Assembly (NCBI GenBank): GCA_015680685.1
Contig: MNCI01020885.1
Location: forward strand, 132,965 to 196,964
Length of the DNA stretch: 64,000 nt
Direction of reading: 5' to 3'
DNA from: Gnetum montanum
Taxonomy: Eukaryota > Streptophyta > Gnetopsida > Gnetales > Gnetaceae
Within the stretch, counting starts at the first letter, position 1. Every line of letters begins with the position of its first letter. The notes beneath the pieces were generated by a model, which was given only the letters and a program-made list of their open reading frames with translations, had not been told where the DNA came from and ran no database searches. The position numbers and the translations under genes were made by a program. Below are positions 35,588 to 46,440 of this stretch, piece after piece.

Positions 35588-37990
35588 TGTCTTCTTCTCA
35601 TAGGAGTGATTCTCTACCCAAGTCTAATAGAGCTCATCAGTTGTGCCTCAACAATATCAAATGGTATATGCTCATCTTGATAAGTACATACCCAATTTCA
35701 CCTTCATCCTACATCAGGATGAATAGTTGTAGTGGCATGACATGGAGGGCAACATTGTGTTACTGCTTGATCAATCTATTCCTTCAATGCTTCACCAAAT
35801 GCTTATGCATCTAGGTCTTCAGGAATGTCATGCTAAGTATGTTATGTAAGACAGTGATGCCATGGATTATCATCCGATTGAAGCACAACGTCTCCAAGAT
35901 CGCCAGTTAGAGCAATGTCATGAATTTGTGAAGGGAAAAGGATTTAATGATTCCTCATTCCTATTGTACCAAAAAAATGGTGGGGAACCCTTCTTTGGGG
36001 ATTTCCATTCAATGAAATTCCTCTCTTTGACTTTGGTGACAAAGGTCAAAACTAGAACTTGCAGTCCACAATTCACAATCTTGGTTCTAGTAAGACTGGA
36101 TCCAATGACAGAGAAGGATCCAAAGAGGCATGTCAAGACAATGATGCATACAAGAAATAAGATTGTGATTATGGTCCAAATTTCCAAAGAGGTGGTAGCA
36201 GGCACCATGATGGTGTTAGTCCTCCTTCCTCTTCACCTTCATCATCTTCTTCTTATTCTAGCCCTGATCGTAACTGCAAGAGGTGAGACCATGATGGAGG
36301 TGACCAAAATGACCGACGGGACCGAAATGATCAAAGAGACTATTGAGAAAGGTAAGATCAAGGGCATGGACATTCAAGAAAGGCACATTGCAATGAACAA
36401 AGTGTAGTAGAGGGCATTGTAGGCACCATGATCAAGGCCTTGATGAGCCTTTGCTTGCTACCCAAAGTATGCTAAACATTGTAGAGGCAGTATGAATTCC
36501 AACAAGGCACTTGAAGGATAGTCAGATCAAGAGGCTAGATATGAATAATATCCCTAAATTTGAAGGGGGATATAACTCTAATTTGTAGAACCATCTCCAA
36601 GATTCTCAAGATGCATATGTCTTGTAGAACATACTGAATGAGTGGCAAAAGCTTAAATTGTTCCCACAAACACTCATTAAAGAAGCAAAAAATTTGTATA
36701 GGTATTTAGAACTAGAATGTATCAGATGCTAAAGCACCATGCTTGAATTGTTCAGTGACAAATATCAAACATACTCCAAAGTGTCCAACTTGAGAAGGAA
36801 AATCCAAGGATGGAAATAAGAAACACATGAACTCTTGGATGTCATCATCATTCAATACTATTTCTTAATGTACAAATGTCCTAGCCATGGGTATTTTCAA
36901 CTAGATCAACTTCACAACATTGTAGATGGGATTTGATCAGAAATGAGAAGAACCCTAGGTGTCTATGCCCAAGGGTGACTATTAAAATTAAGTAACCATT
37001 AGATACAAAGACTAATCGAGTAGGTAGAAAAAGAGGAGGGTGAATTAAGAAAAAGAGAAAGTGTAGAAGACTATAATCATTATCCTTCCATTTGCAAGAG
37101 AGAGGTTTGATTTTGTGATAGTGAGAAAGAATCCGCAACTGATGAAGTGGTGAATAGGAAAACCTTGCCACTCCAAAAATTTTAATTTGAAATTATGGCT
37201 AAGGTTGATCTGTTATGGGACTCCATGGATAGCAGATTTCAAGTTGTCCTAAAAATTGCTAAAGAGTCCAAAGAACAAGGCAGTTATCATGAGTACAGAA
37301 GGTGCAAAGAAGTTGAACATGCCTATCAAAAAGGTAAGGGCAAGATTGCTACAATAGAAGAAGTTTCAAAAAGTGAATTAGATGATGATGGTGGGTGTGA
37401 CATCTTCTAGTATGTACATACTAAGGGATGTTTCCGAATAACATCATATTTACAAGAGTATAGGGTGTATGATTTGAATCCATGACTAACACAAAGGCAA
37501 ACATCTAGAAGATTACCTTATCCTCAAGGTAATTTTATGCAATTCCACTAGCAACAACAACATTATCCATGAAAAACTCCACCACAACCATATAAGCAAT
37601 ATCAATAGTGGCAGCAACCATAGTCCTAGGTGATGGAACCACCAAGGCATTGATACCCTTACAAACAACATGATCCATATGGGTATTATGTTTAGCAACC
37701 CTTATCTTCACATGACTCCTCCAATCATGTTTTTACTTTCCAGTCTCACTAATACCCTCCTGATAATTACTGAATGCATTCTCCACATCTCCACATGCAA
37801 GGAATACCATCTCTTACCCTTATCCTCCTCCTGTCCTACACATATTCCTCCTCTAGTAGCATAGCTACCACCTACTCCATCTATGCAGGGTGAACTACCA
37901 GCTCAACGACAACAATGTAATGCTACTAGGACCATTAACCTACAATCGGTTAATCAACTAAGTGGTTTAGATACTTGATTAAAGAAAAGA
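35588..37990 (+). pseudogene. Ty3-type gag, degenerate (E3)
   Basis: The start is ATG at 35588 (MSSSHRSDSLPKS). The N-terminal region (DKYIPNFTFILHQDE in another frame) is followed by the gag domain from about 36470 (MLNIVEAV, RLDMNNIPKFEGGYN, STMLELFSDKYQTYSKVSNL, HNIVDGI, RRTLGVYAQG) to about 37010. Then a charged helix (ELRKRESVEDYN; LLWDSMDSRFQVVLKIAKES), a degenerate zinc knuckle (from about 37397) and a proline/glutamine-rich tail. Many stops, several arising where the other copies have Gln or Trp. Confidence 0.8.
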
Positions 37991-38149
37991 CCTTTTTTCT
38001 AACCACATAGTCCACCTACGCCCTTAAATACACCTCTAGTTGGCAACCTTGTTCTTTTATCTTCCTCTGTATCAAATTACTTGGAGTTTCCTTCAAACCA
38101 AACATCGCCCAGGATCTATACTATTATGCTAACTCATCTATATTTGATT

Positions 38150-38620
38150 AGATCCATGTTGGAAACCTTTCTAGGAAGTTAGTAGATCATACAATTTCTT
38201 TGATTTATTTACAAATCGCTAGGAATGAACCATGCAAAGCTCCTCTTGACTCAGGTTCTAGTGTCAACCTGATCTCTTATGATATGTATACTGTATGGAA
38301 CCTGCCTCCTTTAAATAAGAGAAATATTATATTAGAATTGGCAGACTAGTCCATCATTTTTCCATTAGGACTAGTAGAAGACATTATGACCACTATCTAT
38401 GGGTGGTCTTATTCTATTGATTTCCTAGTGATTAAGGTGGAGAATTGCAAAGGGGATTTCCCAATCATCATGGAAAGTGCATGTCTTAGAACCATTGATG
38501 CAAGAATGGACATCAGAGATCTTTCCTTGGAAATACCCAAAGAAAATGAATTCAAAAAGATCGAGAAGAAGTGAGTTCCGTGCATCATGTACAGCGATAC
38601 AGGGTGCAATTGTGTGTAGA
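38150..38620 (+). pseudogene. Aspartic protease (E3), active site retained
   Basis: The catalytic triad Asp-Ser-Gly is intact at 38248-38256 in the context APLDSGSSVNLIS. The downstream MYTVWNLPPLNKRN, DFLVIKVENCKGDFPIIMES and DLSLEIPKENEFKKIEKK follow the E1 copy. A TAG interrupts the frame shortly after the triad, and a TGA ends it at about 38571. It is the best preserved protease active site of the window. Confidence 0.8.
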
Positions 38621-39039
38621 AACTCTAGGTTGTGAAATAAGCATCTATCTCTACATGTAAGCAATGTGCACCAGAAGTAAAAATTTAAAGGTGTTTATAC
38701 ATAGCAACCACAAAATAGAAGGGCACTTAGTGGTTAAATGCTAATTCTAAGAGCAACACACTTTACATGGAATCGATTGAGAGCTTGACATGTGCATATG
38801 TTGTAGGCATGGATGGACTAGAGCAAGTTCATCACCAACTCTCTGATGATGTAAATGATTATACTTATTGTGAAGAGTTGGAAATTATTGAAAATTTTAA
38901 ACAAGAACCCTTGAACTAAAAATACTATCGATTAGAGTGGAATATGTATTTTTAAAAAATGAGAGGCTAGTCATAATCAATACAAATCTTGCTCCAAAAT
39001 GAAAAAAGATGTTGTTGAATGAGGTTGAAAAATGGTTAG

Positions 39040-39660
39040 TATCTTTTGCTTGTTCATGTCTTGAACTCATAGGGATTGATCCTAGGATATGAGAGCATCA
39101 CATCTACATTGAGCTAGATATGAAGCCAAAGAGACAACCATAGAGGTAATTGAACCCCAAGTTGAAGTAGATCATTAAGGAGAAAATTAAAAAACTCCTA
39201 AAGGTGGAGTTTATTTATTTCATTGAGGATAGTAAGTAGGTTAGTCCACTCATGATTGTGCCAAAGAACTATGACAAGTGGTGGGTTTGCATTGATTTTT
39301 AGCTGCTAAATATGGCAACATTCAAGGATCATTTTCCATTGCCATTTTTTGATTAGGTGTTAGACACAATATCTAGGCATTGCTACTATAGTTTTCTAGA
39401 TGGTTATAGTGGCTATAACCAAATTCAAATTGCACCAAAGGACCAGGCCAAAACAACATTCACAAGTCCTTGGGGGACTTTTGCATATCGTAAGATGCTT
39501 TTTATTCTATGCAATGCTCCTGCTACATCCCAACACTTGGTTCTAAGAATTTTTCAATGGAAAATTAGAAGTGGTGTGGAAGTATTCATGGATGAATTTT
39601 TCACTTATGGAGATACATTTGAGCAAGCCTTGGACCACCTTGACCAAGTGCTAAAATGAT
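39040..39660 (+). pseudogene. Reverse transcriptase, degenerate (E3)
   Basis: RT would copy the element RNA. Visible in order: the entry LIGIDPRI and MIVPKNYDKWWVCIDF (fingers), then an open piece of 100 codons (39357-39659) with YSFLDGYSGYNQIQIAPKDQ (first catalytic Asp), KTTFTSPWGTFAYRKMLF, LCNAPATSQ and VFMDEF. In the last box FMDD has become FMDE (39588-39596), which changes the second catalytic Asp to Glu. Confidence 0.85.
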
Positions 39661-40400
39661 GTGTTGACACTAACTTGTGGTTCAATTGGTCAAAAGGTCA
39701 CTTAATGGTCTAGGAAGGTATTATATTGGGGCATAGAATATCACAAGCAACAATTGAGGTAGATCTTAAGAAAATAAGGGTCATTGAAGGAATAACTTGT
39801 CAACTAGAAACTGTCAAAGATGTTTGATCATTCCTTGGGCATATTGGCTACTACTGGAAATTCATAGAGAATTTCTCTAAGATCACAAAGCTGTTGGTGG
39901 AGCTAACAAAGAAGGATGCTCCATTTTTCTAGACTACAAAATGTGAAAAAGCATTCCAACAACTAAAAGAGAAACTTATAACAACTCCAATACTACAAGC
40001 ACCTGACTACTCTAGATCATTTCATGTCATGATGGATTCATCAAATTATGCCTTGGGAGCTACGTTTATGTAGATGGATGAAAAGAAATGTCCATACTAC
40101 ATTCACTACACTAGCCAAAGCATTGTGGGTGTACAACTAAACTACACCACTATAGAAAAAGGATTGATGTTGGAGGTATTTGCTCTAGAGAAGTTCAGGC
40201 ATTATGTGCTTGGATACAAGATGTTTATGTACATGGACCATAGTGCCATCTACTTCTTGATGAACAAGCCAACAGTAAGCCCCTATGTCATACAGTGGCT
40301 AGTGATCTTGCAGGAATTTGATCTTATGATGGTAGATTGAAAGGACATTGAGAATGTGGTTGCTGATCACTTATCTTGGTTGTGATGGAACAACAAAGAG
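39661..40400 (+). pseudogene. RT connection and RNase H, degenerate (E3)
   Basis: Carries [20 protein letters not shown], then the RNase H-like part FHVMMDSSNYALGATF, YYIHYTSQSIVGVQLNYTT and HYVLGYKMFMYMDHSAIYFL (88-codon open piece 40074-40340), closing with VVADHLSWL. The DSSNYALGA segment marks the Asp of the RNase H fold typical of Ty3-type elements. Confidence 0.8.
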
Positions 40401-40559
40401 GAAGAAAATCCGCTATCTGATATGTTTCCTAATGAACTCCTCTTTGTTGGGGCTATAACTAAATAATTACCCAATGAACCTAATTGGTATGATGGAATTC
40501 GCACCTATCTTCTCACCCAAGAGGTGCCACAAGTGTTGGACCACTAAAAGAAATAATAA

Positions 40560-41760
40560 TTTCTTCACCAAGTAAAACACTTCATGGAGATCAATAGACA
40601 CCTCTACAAGGTGTGCACTGATGGCCTAGTTCATTGGTGTGTCCCTAATGCCAATCAACTGTACATTTTCCAAGATACTCATGAAGGTCTTTACAGAGGA
40701 CACTATGCTAGAAGATGCATGGCCATTAAAATCCTAATGTCAGGGTACTACTGGCCAACAATCTTTAGGGATGCTCACCATTATGTCCGCTCTTGTGAAT
40801 GGTGCCAATGATATGGTGAAATGACTACTCAAATGGAGGGACCTTAGTAATGTATTCAACTACTAGAACCCTTTGACATATGGGGCATTGATTTCATGGG
40901 TCCCATTACACCTATGTCAAATAGAAAGGCATACATCATAGTCGCTATTGACTACTATATGAAATGGGTAGAAGCAGCAGCCATCATCAATGGTACATCT
41001 TCTACTGCAACTCTATTTGTACAAAAAAATGTTGTAAATAGGTTTGGTATGCCACATGCATTAATTTCTGATAATGGAACTCACTTTATAGGCATTACTT
41101 TTTAGAAGCTCATGCAACACTTGGGGGTTGAATATAAACTCATAACACCCTACCACCCCCAAGCCAATGGTCAAACTAAGGTATCCAATAGGGAAATCAC
41201 AAGGATTCTAACAAGAATTGTTAACAAATATATGAAATATTGAAGCACAAAAATCAACAATGTCCTTTGGGCCTATTGCTCAACATGGAAACTTCCTATA
41301 GGCTATTCTTCCTATGAGCTTATGCATGAAAAGTTACCAACACTTCCTATTCAATCCAAACTTCGTATAGTTTCAACAACCTATGACCTTGACATTGACT
41401 TGAGTTTAGCACAAAAAGAAAGACTAATAAATCTCAACTTGCTAGAAGAAAATTGATTGGTGGCCCTATCATTTAACGAGTTGCATAAGGCCTACAATAG
41501 AAAGTGCCCTAACCTTAAAATCAAAAAATTCAAATTTCAACTAGGAGATAAGGCTCTCTACTAGAACCCCACACATGTACCTCAACAAACTAAGTTTCAA
41601 ACATTGTTGGAAGGACCTTACATCATTTACAAAAAATTTTCTTTTTGGGACCATGATGATCTACAAACCTAAGAACCTAGAAAAGAAATAGTTGGTTAAC
41701 ATCCAATAAATCAAACCTTTCCACAAGCATAAGCTAGCTAATACAACAAACACCTCATCA
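40560..41760 (+). pseudogene. Integrase, degenerate (E3)
   Basis: The N-terminal HHCC zinc domain is intact (DTHEGLYRGHYARR ... VRSCEWCQ, about 40676-40811). The core shows [14 protein letters not shown] (first Asp), [10 protein letters not shown] (second Asp) and HPQANGQTKVSNREI, where the catalytic Glu after GQ(T) is Lys (AAG, 41178-41180). The C-terminal part (KFQLGDKALY, THVPQQTKFQTLLEGPYIIY) resembles the GPY/F module. Stops at 41103 and elsewhere. Confidence 0.85.
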
Positions 41761-41807
41761 AATAGACAACCATGCTCCATATTGTAGATCTCATCCTTTC
41801 AACTTAG

Positions 41808-43805
41808 TCATGGGGGAGATGGCCATCCATACTAACCATATAAGTGGCTCCTTAGTTTTTCATCTTTTTGTTTTATACATTTTTGTTTTACAACATTTTT
41901 TTATTGCGCATCTTATTATTTTTATGTTATTAGTCTTTTCAAATTCTTATTTTACCCCATCATTAATACATTTTCTATTTCTTGAATATTTTATACTTTC
42001 TTTTATATTTTCTATTATTTTGGTGTGATTTTCTAACTTTTTGTTAAAAAGTGACAGGCACAATGATAATGTGTTGCTTGATGGTGGTATGTACTATTTT
42101 GTTATTTGATTTTTGGTGCCTAGATTTTAGCTTTGAATTTCATTACAAGTGATTAGGACATGGTTTATTTTTCATGAAACAGGCAGTGAGTCCACAACAT
42201 CCACCCATCCACAAACTCTTATGGTTTTCCTTGTTTTGGAAATATGTAGTTCCTTTTTCATTAATAAAACTTTAACGAACTCGTGAATTTGGTAGTTTTT
42301 GAATTTGGAAAGGATTCAAAGGCTTGAACAGGGTGTGACTTCAAGGGGATTTGATATTCTTTGTGCCTTTCTACTTGCTTGGGTTCATGTGTGTTTTCAT
42401 GGACTTCTTACCATTCCGTGTTGACCAATAAAGGAAGTTGAACAAGTCTTTGCATGGTGTGGTTTGCATGAAAAAAAAAAACAAAAAAAATGAGGGGAAT
42501 TCAAAGCACACCCCTTAGATAAAAAATAAAGCATACATCTTTGCATGGTATGGTTCCCATTTAAAAAAAAAAAAGATGGAAATTCAAAGCACATCCCTTA
42601 AACACAATAAATGGGTTACAAGCACTAGTTATGGAACTAGAAATAAATGTTGCCCATGCTTGAAGATCCCCTCTAACTAAGGCTTTTCCTCACTTCCTAC
42701 TTCTCTTTTCTTCTTTAATAAGGAATGTGGTTGTTTTGTGGGAGCACTCTTGTGTCTCGAGGGGATGGACTAGTCTTAGAATGATGATGCAAAGTCATTG
42801 AATGTGGTTGGATTTGGTCTAGACTAATGATGGATCTTATCAATTCATTTAACCATAAAATTTACAAAGGACTTCATGTGAGCTTAATTAGGAACTCCAT
42901 TTCACACTATGTCATCCATCTATGCTTTCCATGTCTCACCTCATTGCTAGTTTCATGTTCTTGTTTGATGTGTTGGAGTTCTTAGGTAGTTTCTTTTGGG
43001 TTTTTGTACTTAACCCTCTGTAACCATTAATCATCCATGGAGCCCACAAAATCTTTGGTTTGAAGTTATGCAAGGGTATAAAAGGGTTGTTCCTGCTTTG
43101 GGAAGGACCTACTTGCATATCTTTTGGCTGGGTTAGTTAAGTTCTTTACTCTTAAATACTCTTACAAACAAATCCTTTTGTTTACCTCATAAATGACATC
43201 TAATTGTGCACATATTCACAACCTTTTTTTAGTGAACTTTCCTTTTTATTATTATGAATTCTTACACCCTCTTCAAATATTTCCTTGTTTTGAAATTTTT
43301 CAAATTCAATGGACCGCTTATCTATTTTACCCTATTTGTTAGCCCTCCACTAACACTCCTAAGGGAATCAATCTACCATAATCACAACCTAGCCAAGTGT
43401 AACCACCAAAAAGATAAGGCATTTAACAGTTATGTGTTACATACTACATACTAATTCACAATTCTGTTGTGATTGTAGTGGGAAGCATGGACGAGAAGCA
43501 GGACTATCTTTACCAAGGATGATGTAGTAGTACCACACGATAAGGATTGTTCATGATCGTGGTATCTTCTCTCTCGCTCTTTAGCTACTAAGAGGCATTG
43601 GATTTTAGTTTTAACCAAGGTGTTCACTTCTTTTATCATGAACACCCAATTTTGTAAGTATTGTAACTCTATACACTGAAGTACTTAGAGTCTATCTGTT
43701 CTAGTTGAGTCAATTTTTATGTCAATGAATAATCCCTTACCTACCAAATATTATTTAAGGAACTTGTTCCTCCTCTTCTTCACTCAAGGATGAGTTTTCA
43801 TTCAG
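41808..43805 (+). other. 3' noncoding spacer of E3
   Basis: Starts at AGTCATGGGGGAGATGG (41808) right after integrase. Conserved blocks lie at 42331-42355 (GGGTGTGACTTCAAGGGG) and 43096-43116. T-rich runs, no accessory ORF, no palindrome array. Confidence 0.7.
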
Positions 43806-43816
43806 TCATGGGGGTA
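43806..43816 (+). other. Polypurine tract (E3)
   Basis: TCATGGGGGTA directly before the 3' LTR. Confidence 0.75.
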
Positions 43817-44596
43817 TGATGAATCACATTTTTCATCTACTCTGACATCGGGTATCCAATGTCACAGGGTATACACCAACCTATAAATATAGTGCTTGGG
43901 CTCATGATTTTCATATTATTTTTTGTCATAGTTAGCAAAGCTCTTGTAGTTTGTTTCCTCCAGAGTTAGAATATTTTTTGAGTACCTATAGTAGGAGTCT
44001 GAGTGTGTACAAATCTTTGTTTGAACATTGATGTACCTAAGCACAACAACATGATGAGAATAAAAATGAACTCTTTTGATAATCCTTACAATACTGAGAA
44101 TAGATTAATGTTTTCTTTAAAGCACTTTACTTTCATGAACTTTAATTTAATGCATTTAAATTAAGCAATTAATTTTCAATTGTTCATGAACACAAGCACA
44201 ACCACTTTGATCATACATATAGTGCTTGGTAACCTAGCAACACTTAATGTTTGGTAGCCTAGTAGCCCTATATGTGTTTAGGAATGTGGGATGGGTACTT
44301 GTGTTAGGCTAGCTAGGAAATAGATAAATTAGATCCTAAATTACTCTACCTTTCATTATTATTGTAGGTGATTAAACTTATAAAACATAAAATGATAAAA
44401 ATCATGTACCTCAATTACATTTAAACCATATCCTTGAGCTTTCACAAGTGTAGTTGGGAAGACAATGAATGTTCTCAATGCCCATTTCACTTCCTAGAGG
44501 AACTAGTGCACTAGAGAACTATATGGTTGGGTGAATCATGTGTGAATGCCTTAGTGATTTGTATGGTTGGGTGTAGGGGTACCTCACCGCTCATCA
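43817..44596 (+). repeat. 3' LTR of E3 (780 bp)
   Basis: TGATGAATCA to CGCTCATCA. TATA box at about 43881-43891. Shorter than the 5' LTR by a U3 deletion of about 55 bases. Confidence 0.85.
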
Positions 44597-44865
44597 GTCT
44601 TCTTACGAGGCAAGGGAATGGCAAAGTGAGTTTCCTTACCTTCTTCTCTTGAAATCTTCTTTGGATTTATAAAATGATTAGATAAGTTATGTTTGCTTCA
44701 AATTTTTCCTTAAGGATGATGCTTCCTCTCACAGCATAGGTGAAAATCTTGTTTCATCTTTTGGTGAAAAAAATATGGTATTTCTTGATCTTAAAGTATA
44801 TCTTCTCTTTGGTATACAATTCACTATATTCTTTTTCTACTATTCCATAAGCCCTTTATAACCAC
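44597..44865 (-). pseudogene. Accessory ORF3 of M2, middle part
   Basis: The minus strand aligns with E4 ORF3 at about 50890-51130: KIYFKIKKYHIFFTK against RFYFKIETYHLFPTK, and LPFPLPRK against LPFPCLIK. It continues at 34590 across E3 and at 60354 across C1. Confidence 0.75.
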
Positions 44866-45381
44866 TATTGACTTTTTGGTATGTCAAAACCTTAAGAAAA
44901 ATGGAGAACAAAAATGTTGGTTTCAAATTTTATTGACAAGAATAGGTACTCAACATCCTAGATAAGGACTCAAGGAAACATGGACAAGAACAAAGACTAC
45001 AAGCTAAGTGAAGATGCTACAAAGTTTTAGAGGAAGATAATTCAACAAAGGAAAGCCTTAGGAACTAGAGCTCAAAAGTTCAAAAAATGTCTTCAAGGAT
45101 TAGAAGACATCTTGGCTAAGAATAAGAAAGTCTCAGAAAGGAATTTTCCAAAATAGGAGACATATCATTTCTAGAGAAGATGTCTCTTTAGAGATGTCCC
45201 ACTTGCAAAGGAGATGTCTCCCCAGATTTGAGGCTGAACTTAGAAAGACATTCCAATCTCAAAGGAGACATTTACATTAGCCGTTAGATAGCCATTACAT
45301 GCATTCCAAGGCATTTTTAGAAACTCCAAGGCTATAAGAATACTTCATTCTCTTGGGAATAGTGCAAGTGCTGTGCATAAA
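44866..45381 (+). repeat. 5' LTR of C1, first part
   Basis: Begins TATTGACTTTTTGGTATG (TGTTGAACTTTTGG in the 3' LTR). Contains an array of eight AGATGTCT/AGACATCT-type words (about 45087-45270) and a TATA-like CTATAAGAA (about 45336). Interrupted at 45381 by E4; the last five bases ATAAA are E4's target site. Confidence 0.85.
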
Positions 45382-46306
45382 TGATGAGACGCGATTCGCA
45401 TAGGCCACGATATCACATACACGATATCGCATCCGCTGCGATATCGCATACCCCGTGATATCACATCTCCCCTACGATATCGCGTACACGATATTGCAGT
45501 CTGCCACCATATCTAGAAATAAGATATGGCTCTCCCTTGTTCGGGATCCTAGTTTAGAAGTAGCGAAGCTCTGGTAGTTTGATCCCTCCAAAGTTAGATT
45601 TTTTTCCGTGTCTGCTTGCAGTGTGCTGAATGTAATTGTACGGTGTCTTTATTCGAGTGTGTCGTACTTGGACACACACATGATCAGCAATAAAGATCGA
45701 GATTACTTCATCATTGTAGCATTCAATTTGTTTTTTATTTATCTATTATTTATTTAATTTTATTTATTATTTTCTCTCTCACCCTTAAACTCTTAGAACA
45801 CGGAACGAGTACGACTTGATTACGAGCATTTAAGTGTGACTGCTTGGTAGCCCAGTGGTGTAGCTAGGATTTACACTTGGTAACCCAGTGGCGTATTTGG
45901 AATCTGTGCTTGGTAATCCCAATGGCGTACCTAGGAGCTACGCTTGGTAGTCCCAGTGGTAGTCATGCATGAAGTCCAAGATGTGTACGGTTGATCAAGG
46001 AATCGGTTGCTCATCGCACTTAGGCTAGATTATATTTTCTTACCCTTTTCCTCCTAGCTTAGCTTAGTTAGTATTATTTTCCACTACCTTCAGAAGTAGT
46101 GATAGAATTAGGAACATATCATACATCTCATTTGGACTAAACCACACGTGACATATGCAATACTAGTCCAGGTGGGAAGACAGCGAATTGCGACCTAAGG
46201 CTAACTATCTAGGTGCCACAACTAGTTCATCTGCGGAGTTTGACTAGATCGCGTGTGCGATGCTCATTTCATATGGTTGAGTGTAGGGGTACCTCACCAC
46301 TCATCA
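45382..46306 (+). repeat. 5' LTR of E4 (925 bp)
   Basis: TGATGAGAC to CACTCATCA. The palindrome array (about 45392-45500) has six GATATC-like sites against four in the 3' LTR. The TATA box is mutated (CTAGAAATAAG, about 45514-45524). A tandem repeat of about 33 bp (CTTGGTAACCCAGTGGCGTA) occurs in four versions at about 45842-45962. Confidence 0.9.
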
Positions 46307-46326
46307 TAAGCACCATTGCCAGGGGA
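46307..46326 (+). other. Primer-binding site (E4)
   Basis: TAAGCACCATTGCCAGGGGA directly after the LTR, a variant of the tRNA-Asp-type site. Confidence 0.75.
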
Positions 46327-46440
46327 TGGTGCTAGTTATCTAGATTAGTTATATCATACAAGGTCGCTGTAAAGAACTTAACGATATATCTTTCAGAAAA
46401 TAATAATTATAAAAAGTCACACATAAATTCACACACAACA

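Larger units (their letters stand above)
34591..44596 (+). mobile_element. Element E3: full-length Ty3-type gag-pol element (10 kb)
   Basis: LTRs 34591-35424 and 43817-44596. The internal region of 8.4 kb holds gag, PR, RT, RNase H, integrase and spacer in that order. Flanks are CTCTT (34586-34590) and GTCTT (44597-44601), a 5-bp target duplication with one mismatch. It is the only element here with an uninterrupted gag-pol order, but every reading frame has stops. It is inserted in ORF3 of M2. Confidence 0.9.
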
